Origin: Holdemanella porci
GTDB taxonomy: Bacteria > Bacillota_I > Bacilli_A > Erysipelotrichales > Erysipelotrichaceae
Reading direction: 5' to 3'
DNA: 46,945 nucleotides
NCBI RefSeq assembly: GCF_019052655.1
Contig: NZ_JAHQVB010000009.1
Location: forward strand, 1 to 46,945
How positions within the stretch are numbered: position 1 is the first letter of the stretch; each line of letters begins with the position of its first letter. The position numbers and the translations under genes are program-made. Below the pieces are notes generated by a model. It searched no databases. It was given only the letters and a program-made list of their open reading frames with translations, and was not told the DNA's origin. Of this stretch, positions 1 to 7,860 are shown in pieces.

Positions 1-792
1 GATGAAGTATGTGCTGGTGACCAAGGTATTATGTTTGGTTATGCATGTGATGAAAATGATGAATACATGCCATTAACTATCTATTATGCACACCTTTTAG
101 CTCGTCAATTGTCAAAAGTTAGAAGACAACACCCAGATTTATTAAAACCAGATGGAAAAACACAGGTGTCTGTTGAATATGAAAATGATGAAATCAAACG
201 TATTGATACAATCGTTGTTTCAACTCAACATTCAAAAGATATTACGCAAAAAGAAATTAAAGAATTAATCATGAATGAAGTGATTAAACCTTGCATTGAT
301 GAAAAATATTTAGATGAAAACACAAAATATTTCATTAACCCATCTGGAAGCTTCGTTGTTGGTGGATCATGGGGAGATTCAGGAACGACAGGACGTAAAA
401 TCGTATGTGATACATATGGTGGACGTGGACGTATTGGAGGAGGATGCTTCTCTAGTAAAGACCCTACGAAAGTAGACCGTAGTGCTGCTTACTACTCTCG
501 TTATGTAGCTAAAAACATTGTTGCCAATGGCTTAGCTCGTCGTTGTGAAGTTGAAGTTGCGTACGCAATTGGTAAAGCACAACCTGTATCTTTATGTGTA
601 GACACTTTTGGAACTGGTAAATTTGATGATGAAAAACTATTAGAAATCGTTAAGAAAAACTTCAATTTTGAAGTAGGAAACATCATTTCCGAATTGGATT
701 TAAGAAAGCCAGTTTACCACAAAACATCATGCTATGGACACTTTGGTGATCCTCAATTTACTTGGGAAAAGGTTAAAAAATTGGAATATTAA
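1..792 (+). CDS. metK: S-adenosylmethionine synthetase, 3' part
   Basis: This is the C-terminal two thirds (263 codons; the frame is open from base 1) of methionine adenosyltransferase, which makes SAM from methionine and ATP in the cytosol. The family hallmark [11 protein letters not shown] lies at the window edge, and GDSGTTGRK plus [12 protein letters not shown] follow. The Arg-Lys pair of TGRK, the Lys of SSKD and the Lys and Asp of TKVD match residues known to bind phosphates and metal. The glycine-rich stretch reads [15 protein letters not shown], where most bacterial enzymes have GGYARHGGGAFSGKD, so this is a divergent branch. The normal family length is about 390-400 residues. A strong terminator follows, so it ends its transcription unit. 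Confidence 0.96.
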   Translation, partial: DEVCAGDQGIMFGYACDENDEYMPLTIYYAHLLARQLSKVRRQHPDLLKPDGKTQVSVEYENDEIKRIDTIVVSTQHSKDITQKEIKELIMNEVIKPCIDEKYLDENTKYFINPSGSFVVGGSWGDSGTTGRKIVCDTYGGRGRIGGGCFSSKDPTKVDRSAAYYSRYVAKNIVANGLARRCEVEVAYAIGKAQPVSLCVDTFGTGKFDDEKLLEIVKKNFNFEVGNIISELDLRKPVYHKTSCYGHFGDPQFTWEKVKKLEY

Positions 793-799
793 TCGTTTA

Positions 800-828
800 G
801 AACTACAAATCTTGTAGTTCTTTTTTTT
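800..828 (+). terminator. Intrinsic terminator of metK
   Basis: A perfect 9-bp stem GAACTACAA/TTGTAGTTC with a 3-nt loop is followed by eight T residues. Confidence 0.92.
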
Positions 829-920
829 ACTAAAAAGTGCAAATTAATGGGACGAGCTCGTTAATAATGGCAAATTTAAACAAATTAATATGTTAAATTG
901 TGGGAAATACGGGTATTCTT

Positions 921-949
921 TTGACACTTACAAGAAATTAGTGTAGCTT
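921..949 (+). promoter_or_regulatory. Probable promoter of the secreted NlpC/P60-like gene
   Basis: A perfect TTGACA (921-926) is followed after 17 nt by TAGCTT (944-949), a weak -10 box. ACACT and AGTGT (924-928 and 940-944) form an imperfect dyad across the spacer. A separate palindrome ACGAGCTCGT lies upstream at 852-861. Nothing else is visible between the metK terminator and this point. Confidence 0.55.
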
Positions 950-984
950 CTTTAATTGTGTGAGCAATGAGGAGGCCCATAACA

Positions 985-1854
985 ATGAAAAAATTAATGC
1001 AAGTATTTGCGAGTGTGATGATTGCTACATCTACATTTGGAGGCGTTACAAGTGTTGCGGCAAAAGAAAACACAGCAGCTTATAAAATTGAATATCAAGA
1101 TGCAGATTCAATGCAGTCTGTATTTACAAAAGAATTACATAAAAAATATGCGAATGTAAAATTTAAAAAGAAATCAAAAAATGTATCTGTATATGAATCA
1201 AAAAACTACAAGGTAAAAGTAAAAGATTTAGATATAGAAACAGTTGGTAAACAAACTGTTTCTATTGAAGGAAAAAACAAAAATACAAATGAAAAGCACA
1301 GTGCTGAAGTAAGTATCAAGGTAGAAGATACAACAGCTCCTGTAATTACTTGTGAGGATACAATCACAGTGGAACAAAATGAAGCATTTGATATCAATCG
1401 CTATGTTTCATTAAATGAAGAAGGAACTATGACTGTGACTAAAAATGTAGATACAGCAAATACAGGAACTTTTACAACATCCATTAAAGCGAAAGATAAA
1501 GCGGGAAATGTAAGTGAAAAAAATATAACAGTTAATGTAGAAAAAGATTTCTATCAAAGAATTGCCGATGCTGCATTAGCTCAGATTGGTGTTTATCAAG
1601 ATTGTACAATGTTAGTGACAAATTCACTTGCTGCTGTAGGAATCAATTTCCATGGTGCACCAGCAGCTTATTTAAGTTTAGGAACTTTGACAAACAATCC
1701 AGTTCCAGGAGATATTTGTGTCTATCAAGGACATGTAGCATTATATATTGGTAATGGGCAGGCTGTTCATGGTGGATGGTTTGGATGTCAGACAACAATT
1801 TATAGTGTTGAATGTAACCAACCATTTATTGGATATGTTCATGTAAATCGTTAA
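985..1854 (+). CDS. Secreted Ig-like / NlpC-P60-like cysteine peptidase
   Basis: This 289-residue exported protein probably cleaves or remodels cell-wall peptides. It has a signal peptide (residues 1-26, cleavage near SVAA-KE). Lysine-rich beta-type repeats span about 45-115, and one DUF5011/HYR-like Ig domain runs from about 112 to 187, starting EDTTAPV. The C-terminal domain (190-289) has the NlpC/P60 order: Cys207 in YQDCTML, then PGDICVYQGHVALYIGNG with His250. The NlpC domain is short and divergent, so activity is likely but unproven. The ATG at 985 is chosen over one at 967 because AGGAGG (969-974) is well spaced for it and the 967 ATG overlaps that site. The Ig module resembles the one in the lipoprotein at 37539. 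Confidence 0.8.
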   Translation: MKKLMQVFASVMIATSTFGGVTSVAAKENTAAYKIEYQDADSMQSVFTKELHKKYANVKFKKKSKNVSVYESKNYKVKVKDLDIETVGKQTVSIEGKNKNTNEKHSAEVSIKVEDTTAPVITCEDTITVEQNEAFDINRYVSLNEEGTMTVTKNVDTANTGTFTTSIKAKDKAGNVSEKNITVNVEKDFYQRIADAALAQIGVYQDCTMLVTNSLAAVGINFHGAPAAYLSLGTLTNNPVPGDICVYQGHVALYIGNGQAVHGGWFGCQTTIYSVECNQPFIGYVHVNR

Positions 1855-1856
1855 TG

Positions 1857-1882
1857 AGATGAGAGTGATCTCATCTTTTTTT
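1857..1882 (+). terminator. Intrinsic terminator
   Basis: The 8-bp stem AGATGAGA/TCTCATCT is closed by a GTGA (GNRA-type) tetraloop and followed by a run of T. It ends the secreted protein gene. Confidence 0.9.
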
Positions 1883-1888
1883 GCACAG

Positions 1889-1916
1889 AAAAAAGAAGGC
1901 AACTAGATTGCCTTCT
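1889..1916 (-). terminator. Intrinsic terminator of fucO
   Basis: Read on the minus strand, AGAAGGCAA and TTGCCTTCT form a 9-bp stem with a 5-nt loop, followed by a T tract. It lies just past the fucO stop codon. Confidence 0.9.
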
Positions 1917-1927
1917 AAATGGATGTA

Positions 1928-3091
1928 TTAGTCTCTTCCGTTAAATGCGTATTTATATAAGTCGAAGATCAATTCTTTAGTACATGGACGTGGGTTACCA
2001 CCTGTACATACGTCAGCCATAGCTGAATCTGTTAATGTAGGTAAGTCTTCTTCTTTAACACCGATTTCTTTTAAGCTTTGAGCAATTCCACAATCTTTAC
2101 TTAATTGAATAACGGCATCAATAGCTGCTTGACGATATTCTTCTTGAGACATTTCATCAACACCTTCAACTCCCATTACACGAGCGATTTCTCTAAATTT
2201 TTCACCAGTGTAATCTTTGTTGAATTCCATAACGTATGGAAGTAATGTAGCACAAGCAACACCGTGAGGGATTCCGTAGAATGCGCTTAATGGGTGAGCC
2301 ATACCGTGGTCAACACCTAAACCAACGTTAGAGAATGCCATACCTGTCATATATTGTCCTAAAGCCATGTCTTCACGTCCTTTTGGATCGTTAGCACATG
2401 CAGCACGTAAGCTTCTTGAAATGATTTCGATAGCTTTTAAGTTTAATGTATCAGCAAGTTCCCAAGCAGCTAAAGTTGTATATCCTTCAATAGCGTGAGT
2501 TAATGCGTCAAGACCAGTACTTGCTGTTAAGCCCTTTGGCATACTTGACATCATTTCTGGATCGATAATCGCAACAACTGGAATATCGTGAGCATCTACA
2601 CAAACGAATTTTCTTTTCTTTTCAGTATCTGTAATTACATAATTGATTGTAGTTTCTGCTGCAGTACCTGCTGTAGTCGCAATAGCGATAACTGGGACAG
2701 ATTTGTTTTTAGTTGGAGCAACACCTTCCAAGCTAACAACATCTTCAAATTCTGGGTTTGCCAAGATGATTCCAATACCTTTACAAGTATCTTGTGGGCT
2801 TCCACCACCAATAGCGATTAAATAGTCTGCACCAGCATCTTTAGCTGCTTGTACACCATTTTTAACTTGTTCAACAGTTGGGTTTGCCTTAACCTCATCA
2901 TAGATTTCGTAAGGAAGACCAGCTTCATCTAATAAGTCTGTGACTTTAGTAGCTACACCAAATTTGATCAAGTCTTTGTCTGTAACAACTAAACCTTTCT
3001 TTAATCTACGTGCTTTAACTTCTGTAACCACTTCTTTGATGGCTCCAGCACCATGATAACTTGTTTCATTTAAAATAAAACGATTTGCCAT
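1928..3091 (-). CDS. fucO: Lactaldehyde reductase / iron-type alcohol dehydrogenase
   Basis: This 387-residue group III (iron-containing) NAD-dependent alcohol dehydrogenase closely matches E. coli FucO (383 aa) from memory over its whole length, including the start MANR.ILNET and the end DVCTGGNPR. FucO reduces L-lactaldehyde to 1,2-propanediol during fucose or rhamnose fermentation and reoxidises NADH. The nucleotide-binding GGGS is at 95-98. The metal ligands are Asp195, His199, His262 and His276. AAGGAGG lies at good spacing before the ATG. It is a single-gene unit with its own promoter and terminator. Other short-chain aldehydes or diols (1,3-propanediol dehydrogenase type) are possible substrates, since no fucose genes lie nearby. 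Confidence 0.93.
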   Translation of the reverse strand: MANRFILNETSYHGAGAIKEVVTEVKARRLKKGLVVTDKDLIKFGVATKVTDLLDEAGLPYEIYDEVKANPTVEQVKNGVQAAKDAGADYLIAIGGGSPQDTCKGIGIILANPEFEDVVSLEGVAPTKNKSVPVIAIATTAGTAAETTINYVITDTEKKRKFVCVDAHDIPVVAIIDPEMMSSMPKGLTASTGLDALTHAIEGYTTLAAWELADTLNLKAIEIISRSLRAACANDPKGREDMALGQYMTGMAFSNVGLGVDHGMAHPLSAFYGIPHGVACATLLPYVMEFNKDYTGEKFREIARVMGVEGVDEMSQEEYRQAAIDAVIQLSKDCGIAQSLKEIGVKEEDLPTLTDSAMADVCTGGNPRPCTKELIFDLYKYAFNGRD

Positions 3092-3126
3092 AAGTATTAT
3101 TTCCTCCTTATATACTTGTTAATTTT

Positions 3127-3155
3127 ATTTTACGAACTAAACCGCTTACATACAA
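3127..3155 (-). promoter_or_regulatory. fucO promoter
   Basis: On the minus strand TTGTAT (3150-3155) and TAAAAT (3127-3132) are separated by 17 nt. Confidence 0.7.
3137..3150 (-). promoter_or_regulatory. Candidate cre (CcpA) site in the fucO promoter
   Basis: The minus-strand sequence TGTAAGCGGTTTAG fits the catabolite-responsive element TGWAANCGNTNWCA except at the last two positions. It fills the spacer between the -35 and -10 boxes, a position where CcpA binding would repress. Confidence 0.5.
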
Positions 3156-3249
3156 GTTACAGATTGATAATAATGTCACATATAAGTGTTTTAGTGCATA
3201 TTGTCCAATATTTGTGCTAAAATTTTAAGAAAGTTTTGGAGGGATTTTT

Positions 3250-4185
3250 GTGGAAAATTTATTATTTAGCCTAAATGCAACGATTCCCATCTTTCTATTG
3301 ATGGTTGTCGGTTATTTCTTAAATAAAATCAATGTGTTGGATGACATACTGGCATCGAAATTAAATTCATTTGTCTTTAAAGTATCATTGCCACTATTGT
3401 TGTTTGTCGATGTGTCTAAATCTAATTTTAAAGATCTTTGGGATACAAAGTTTGTCGTATTTTGTGTTGTATCTACTCTAATTAGTATTCTATTATCTAT
3501 ATTATTTTCATTGCGATTAAAAGATAAAGCGATTCAAGGTGAATTTATTCAAGCTTGTTACAGAAGCAGTGCTGCCTTATTAGGACTTGCATTAACATCA
3601 AATATTTATCCAGATGTAGGTGTTGCCCCATTGATGTTGATGAGTGTTGTATTTGTTTATAACGCAGTATCTGTTGTGATTCTATCTTTCTTTAAGGCTG
3701 AACAATCGAAGGTTGATTATAAGAAAACATTCATTGGAATTTTAAAGAATCCACTAATTCTAGGTATTGTGATAGGTGTACTTGTTAGTATATTACCGTT
3801 TAAACTGCCACAAGTCATCAATAAAACAATTTCTATGATTGCAAGTACGGCAACACCACTAGGTTTAATGGCGATGGGAGCTATTTTTGATTTTGATCAG
3901 GCGAAAGGAGAATTGAAACCATCTTTATTTTGTACATTTATGAAATTAATTGGTTTTTGTACGATCTTCTTACCAATTGCAGCTTTATTAGGATTCAGAA
4001 ATCAAGCCTTAGTTGCGATTTTGATTATGTGTGGTTCAAGTACAACCGTATCTGGTTTTGTGATGGCTAAAAGTATGGGACATAAAGGTGTTTTAACATC
4101 AAGTGTTGTGATGCTGACAACATTGCTTAGTGCTTTCAGTATTACATTCTGGTTAACGATATTAAAATCGTTTGGATTGATTTAG
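3250..4185 (+). CDS. AEC-family (auxin efflux carrier type) permease
   Basis: This 311-residue membrane transporter has about ten hydrophobic segments in two halves, as in the AEC/MdcF/YfdV family. Those proteins move small organic anions such as malate or malonate, or other metabolites. The opening IPIFLLMVVGYFLNKINVLDD and the second-half ATPLGLMAMGAIFDF are typical. The start is a GTG preceded by TGGAGGG; no upstream ATG fits. An extended -10 (TGC then TAAAAT, 3218-3223) lies about 27 nt upstream. The gene is divergent from fucO. The substrate cannot be read from the sequence. It precedes an amino-acid ABC operon that has its own promoter. Confidence 0.85.
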   Translation: MENLLFSLNATIPIFLLMVVGYFLNKINVLDDILASKLNSFVFKVSLPLLLFVDVSKSNFKDLWDTKFVVFCVVSTLISILLSILFSLRLKDKAIQGEFIQACYRSSAALLGLALTSNIYPDVGVAPLMLMSVVFVYNAVSVVILSFFKAEQSKVDYKKTFIGILKNPLILGIVIGVLVSILPFKLPQVINKTISMIASTATPLGLMAMGAIFDFDQAKGELKPSLFCTFMKLIGFCTIFLPIAALLGFRNQALVAILIMCGSSTTVSGFVMAKSMGHKGVLTSSVVMLTTLLSAFSITFWLTILKSFGLI

Positions 4186-4216
4186 TTGACCTAAAGTTCA
4201 CTTTAGGGTGTAGAAT
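4186..4216 (+). promoter_or_regulatory. MerR-family-type promoter with operator in a 19-bp spacer
   Basis: TTGACC (4186-4191) and TAGAAT (4211-4216) are 19 bp apart. The dyad CCTAAAG-TTCA-CTTTAGG (4190-4207) runs from the -35 box into the spacer. Over-long spacers with an internal dyad are the signature of MerR-family activated promoters, and the CTTAAAG-N4-CTTTAAG operator of B. subtilis AdhR is very similar. No T run follows, so it is not a terminator. No merR gene lies in this window. Confidence 0.7.
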
Positions 4217-4243
4217 AGTATAAAGATTTTAGGGAGGGAAAGA

Positions 4244-4900
4244 ATGGAATTGTTTTTAGAATCATTCCCAAAGATATTTATTTCGGGAATTGTAATGACA
4301 TTACCTTTGGCAGTCATTTCTTTTGTTCTAGCTATGATATTGGCCATTTTTTGTGCCTTGATACAATATGCGAAAGTTCCGGTTATGAAGTATGTTGTTC
4401 AATTCTATATTTGGATATTTAGAGGAACACCTATGCTTGTACAATTATTTATTATGTATTTTGGAATGCAATCGATTGGCGTGAGAATATCGGCTATTAC
4501 GGCAGCGATTATTGTATTTTCATTAAATACAGGCGCTTATTGTGCAGAAACCATTCGCGGATCGATTGAAAGTGTACCACAAGGACAAATGGAAGCCGGA
4601 CTATGTGTAGGAATGAGCTATATGCAGATTATGATGCATATTATTTTACCGCAAGCTTTTCGAAGTGCATTTCCATCATTGTTTAATAACTTGATTTCAC
4701 TTGTAAAAGATACGTCTTTAGCTGCGAATATTACAGTTACAGAAATGTTTATGCAGACCGAAAGGATTGCAGGAAGAACTTATCAGTTTATGCAGTTATA
4801 CATAGAAGTGGCTTTAGTTTATTTGATTTTCTGTACAGTTTTAACTTGGCTGCAAGCTTGGGGTGAAAAGAAGCTGAATTATTATCAGGCAGGGAGATAG
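4244..4900 (+). CDS. Polar amino-acid ABC transporter permease
   Basis: This 218-residue inner permease belongs to the HisM/GlnP/TcyB family, with four to five membrane spans. The family start is seen at FRGTPMLVQLFIMYFG. The cytoplasmic EAA loop that contacts the ATPase reads EAGLCVGMSYMQIMMHIILPQ, including the conserved Gly. It is the first gene of a permease-ATPase-binding-protein operon (4244-6428) with gaps of only a few bases. The promoter upstream has a MerR-type layout. The substrate is unknown; a cystine or modified-cysteine role is possible given the neighbouring M20 hydrolase, LysR and met genes. Confidence 0.92.
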   Translation: MELFLESFPKIFISGIVMTLPLAVISFVLAMILAIFCALIQYAKVPVMKYVVQFYIWIFRGTPMLVQLFIMYFGMQSIGVRISAITAAIIVFSLNTGAYCAETIRGSIESVPQGQMEAGLCVGMSYMQIMMHIILPQAFRSAFPSLFNNLISLVKDTSLAANITVTEMFMQTERIAGRTYQFMQLYIEVALVYLIFCTVLTWLQAWGEKKLNYYQAGR

Positions 4901-4903
4901 AGT

Positions 4904-5644
4904 ATGGCTTTATTAGAAATTAAAGATATTCATAAATCATTTGGGAATTTAAATGTTTTGAATGGAATAGATCTTACGGTCAATAAAGGAGATGTCATTG
5001 CGATATTAGGTCCTTCAGGATCGGGTAAGACAACTTTGCTTCGCTGCATTAATTATTTAGAGACAGCTGATGCAGGGACTATGATTTTTAATGGAAAATC
5101 TTATGATTTATCGAATACATCAAAGAAGGATGTTGCCCAGCTTAGAAAGTATACGGGATTTGTATTTCAAAATTACAATTTATTTGCGAATAAGACAGCC
5201 CTACAAAATGTAACATTAGGTCTTACTGTAGCGCGAAATGTTTCTAAAGAAGAGGCCAATGTGATTGGTATGCAGATGCTTGAAAAAGTAGGAATGAAAG
5301 ATCTTGCGACTCATTATCCTTCACAATTATCGGGTGGACAACAACAGCGTGTCGCAATCGCAAGAGCTTTGGCAACAAATCCAGACATTATTTATTTTGA
5401 TGAACCGACTTCAGCTCTTGATCCAGAGTTGATTCAAGAAGTTTTAAGTGTTATGAAAACACTGGCTAATGAAGGAATGACTATGGTTGTGGTCACGCAT
5501 GAGATGGCTTTCGCGAAGAATGTTTCTAGTCATGTGATTTTAATGGAAAAAGGAAAAATTGTTGAAGAGGGCAGTTCAAAGAATTTCTTTGAAAATCCGA
5601 AACAAGAACGAACAAAAGATTTTTTAAGGAAAGAGGAAATGTAA
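4904..5644 (+). CDS. Polar amino-acid ABC transporter ATPase
   Basis: This 246-residue GlnQ/HisP-type ATPase energises the permease encoded just upstream. Walker A GPSGSGKT is at 36-43. The Q loop sits in VFQNYNLF, the signature is LSGGQQQR, Walker B is [12 protein letters not shown], and the switch His is in VVTHEM. The length is normal for the family. It begins 3 nt after the permease stop and ends 1 nt before the binding protein start, so the three are co-translated. Confidence 0.95.
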   Translation: MALLEIKDIHKSFGNLNVLNGIDLTVNKGDVIAILGPSGSGKTTLLRCINYLETADAGTMIFNGKSYDLSNTSKKDVAQLRKYTGFVFQNYNLFANKTALQNVTLGLTVARNVSKEEANVIGMQMLEKVGMKDLATHYPSQLSGGQQQRVAIARALATNPDIIYFDEPTSALDPELIQEVLSVMKTLANEGMTMVVVTHEMAFAKNVSSHVILMEKGKIVEEGSSKNFFENPKQERTKDFLRKEEM

Positions 5645-5645
5645 G

Positions 5646-6428
5646 ATGAAAAAATTATTAGCAAGTTTATTAAGTACGGCTATGGTTTTTACTTTAGCAG
5701 GATGTGGATCAAGTAAGGATCATTTAGCTACGATTCAAGATAAAGGTGAAATCACAATTGGTTTAGAAGGAGATTGGCAACCATTCTCTTATCATAATAA
5801 GGATGATAAATTGATGGGTGTTGATGTGGAAGTCGCTAAGAATATTGCCAAGAAATTAGGTGTAAAAGCCAATATTGTGGAAGGCAAATGGGATGGATTA
5901 TTAACTGGATTATCAACGGGTACGTATGATTTAGTTATTAATGGTGTCGATATCACAAAGGAAAGAGAAAATAAATTTGATTTTTCTACACCTTATGCGT
6001 ATGATCATACAGTCTTAGTTGTTCGTAATGATAATACGACAATTACTTCGTTTGATGATTTAAAAGGAAAGACAACTGCCAATTCGATTGGATCTACCTA
6101 TATGGAATTGGGTGAAGACTATGGGGCAACTGTAAAAGGTGTTGATGATTTAACGAAATGTATGGATCTTGTAAAGAGTGGTGGTGTGGATGCGACAATC
6201 AATGCAGCTACTTCAATCAATGATTATCTTCAGACGACAAAGGATAGTTCATTTAAAATTGTTGATCAATCTAAAGAATCTACCCCCTATGCCATCCCAA
6301 TGGTAAAAGGGGATGATAATGCCTCTTTAAAGAAAGCTGTAAATAAGGCTTTAAAAGAACTAAAAGAAGATGGAACTTTATCTAAGATTTCTATCAAGTA
6401 TTTTGGTGAGGATCTAACGAAAGAATAA
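5646..6428 (+). CDS. Amino-acid-binding lipoprotein of ABC transporter
   Basis: This 260-residue family 3 extracellular solute-binding protein has a lipoprotein signal peptide (residues 1-19) with lipobox LAGC and Cys20 as the lipid anchor. The ligand-binding fold starts at GEITIGLEGDWQPFSYH and includes the family motif GFDVEVAK-like VDVEVAKNIAKKLG. It should capture a polar amino acid outside the cell for the permease and ATPase encoded before it. The hairpin and T run directly after the stop close the operon. Specificity is not readable. Cystine-type binding proteins share this overall pattern. Confidence 0.93.
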   Translation: MKKLLASLLSTAMVFTLAGCGSSKDHLATIQDKGEITIGLEGDWQPFSYHNKDDKLMGVDVEVAKNIAKKLGVKANIVEGKWDGLLTGLSTGTYDLVINGVDITKERENKFDFSTPYAYDHTVLVVRNDNTTITSFDDLKGKTTANSIGSTYMELGEDYGATVKGVDDLTKCMDLVKSGGVDATINAATSINDYLQTTKDSSFKIVDQSKESTPYAIPMVKGDDNASLKKAVNKALKELKEDGTLSKISIKYFGEDLTKE

Positions 6429-6451
6429 GCGGCTATGCCGTTTTTCTTTTT
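6428..6451 (+). terminator. Intrinsic terminator of amino-acid ABC operon
   Basis: A short GC stem CGGC/GCCG with loop TAT (6431-6441) is extended by A-T pairs and followed by a T-rich tract. Confidence 0.75.
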
Positions 6452-6498
6452 GCTTGAAATATAAAAATAATTTATAACTAGATATAAATAAATAGAAT

Positions 6499-6527
6499 TT
6501 GAATATAGCAATTGTTCTTTGTACAAT
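6499..6527 (+). promoter_or_regulatory. Promoter of the M20 amidohydrolase gene
   Basis: TTGAAT (6499-6504) and TACAAT (6522-6527) are 17 nt apart, placing a start site near 6534. Confidence 0.65.
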
Positions 6528-6555
6528 AGACTCAACTTTTAGGAGGAACTATTTT

Positions 6556-7761
6556 ATGTCAGAATTAAAGAATCAAATTTCTCAATTTATAGATACAAAC
6601 GCAAAAGTATATCAAGATATTTCTTTGGCTATTCATGCCAAGCCAGAAGTTAGTGACTTTGAATATTTTGCTTCTCAAACCTTGAGTGAACAATTAAAAA
6701 AAGAAGGCTTTGAGATTGAATTACCAGCGGCAGGACATCGTACAGGCTTTGCGGCAACCTACAAAAGTAATAAACCAGGTCCTACGGTTGTTTTTCTAGC
6801 AGAATATGATGCTCTTGCAGGTTTAGGCCATGGATGTGGACATAATGTGTTTGGTGCTACTTCTTCTCTTGCTGGTGCTGCTTTAAAAAGTGTCGTGGAT
6901 CAAATTGGTGGAGAAGTACGTGTATATGGTACGCCTGGAGAAGAGGGTGGACAAAATGGAAGTGCCAAAGGTTCTTTTGTGAAGAAGGGATATTTAAAAG
7001 ATGTGGATTTTGCCTTATGCGTGCATCCAGGCTCAGGTCCAGAAGATGGATTAAGTACGCGTAATTATGCATGTGCACCTGTAGATATTGAATTTTGGGG
7101 AAAACCGGCGCATGCAGCAGGATGTCCTCAAGATGGAATCAATGCGTTGGATGCGCAGATCTTAACTTATGCAGCCATTGGTGTTTTACGACAACAACTA
7201 ACAGATCGCATTCGTATTCATGGTGTGATTGTTGATGGGGGAACAGCTCCCAATGTCATTCCAGAATACACAAAGGCCAAATATTATATTCGAGCTGCCG
7301 ATATTGATACGTTGCATGAGTTATATGAAAAAGTAGAGAATATTGTGAAGGGTTCCGCTTTACAGACGGGTTGTACATCGAGTATGAAGTTGTATCAAAA
7401 TCTTGTAGAAAATATGGTTTTAACACCTTCTTTAGATGCAATCTATGAAAAATATATTACAGAACTTGGCAATACTGTAAAACATGTAGAAGATGTGGTC
7501 ATGCCTGGAAGTAGTGATGTGGGTAACATTAGTCAGGTTGTACCTACGATTCAGCCACATATTAGTATTACAGATGTACAGATTGCAGGGCATAGTCAAG
7601 ATATGGTCAATGCTTCATGTAGTCAAAAGGCAATGGATGCGATTGTCAAAGGTGCAAAAGCATTGGCTTTTACGGCACTCGAATTATTTGAAAATCCAGA
7701 AGAACTTGCGAAAGTGAAAGAGGATCATACTTGGCATGTAGAACATCAAAAAGAGAATTAA
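6556..7761 (+). CDS. M20-family metal-dependent amidohydrolase
   Basis: This 401-residue cytosolic hydrolase is of the M20 (PM20D2/AbgB-like) type. Such enzymes cleave amide bonds of N-acyl amino acids or unusual dipeptides. Zinc-site motifs are visible: EYDALAGLGHGCGHN near residue 80-95, GTPGEEGGQNGSAKG near 130, and CVHPGSG near 155. A dimerisation domain begins at APVDIEFWGKPAHAAGCPQDG. The ATG at 6556 follows AGGAGG at 6541-6546. A more upstream frame-open start lies inside the promoter and is rejected. Its position between an amino-acid ABC operon and a LysR gene suggests it processes the imported substrate. A B. subtilis parallel exists in cysteine-derivative salvage operons, but this is inference. 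Confidence 0.88.
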   Translation: MSELKNQISQFIDTNAKVYQDISLAIHAKPEVSDFEYFASQTLSEQLKKEGFEIELPAAGHRTGFAATYKSNKPGPTVVFLAEYDALAGLGHGCGHNVFGATSSLAGAALKSVVDQIGGEVRVYGTPGEEGGQNGSAKGSFVKKGYLKDVDFALCVHPGSGPEDGLSTRNYACAPVDIEFWGKPAHAAGCPQDGINALDAQILTYAAIGVLRQQLTDRIRIHGVIVDGGTAPNVIPEYTKAKYYIRAADIDTLHELYEKVENIVKGSALQTGCTSSMKLYQNLVENMVLTPSLDAIYEKYITELGNTVKHVEDVVMPGSSDVGNISQVVPTIQPHISITDVQIAGHSQDMVNASCSQKAMDAIVKGAKALAFTALELFENPEELAKVKEDHTWHVEHQKEN

Positions 7762-7774
7762 TTATTTTACGCTT

Positions 7775-7804
7775 AAAGGGCTTTTCAAGCTCTTTTATTT
7801 TATG
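7775..7804 (+). terminator. Intrinsic terminator of the M20 gene
   Basis: AAAGGGCTT and AAGCTCTTT form a 9-bp stem with one G-T pair and loop TTC, followed by a T-rich tail. Confidence 0.8.
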
Positions 7805-7809
7805 GAATC

Positions 7810-7837
7810 TTGAAAATCAACAAATATTCATTAAAAT
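7810..7837 (+). promoter_or_regulatory. Probable promoter of the LysR gene
   Basis: TTGAAA (7810-7815) and TAAAAT (7832-7837) are 16 nt apart, upstream of the AAAGGAG ribosome site. Confidence 0.55.
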
Positions 7838-7860
7838 TATATAAATAAAGGAGACTGAAA

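Noticed and set aside
852..861. ACGAGCTCGT palindrome, partly echoed as ACGAGTTCATT at 26801-26811 upstream of gpmI
   Set aside because: Only a short shared stretch; it could be chance in two intergenic regions and no regulator is suggested.
3114..3135. Possible Rex box upstream of fucO (TTGTTAATTTTATTTTAC)
   Set aside because: Only the left half-site fits; the right half lacks the ACAA end at the required spacing.
4189..4209. The CCTAAAG/CTTTAGG hairpin as terminator of the AEC gene
   Set aside because: No T run follows, and it lies between well-matched -35 and -10 boxes 19 bp apart, so an operator explains it better.
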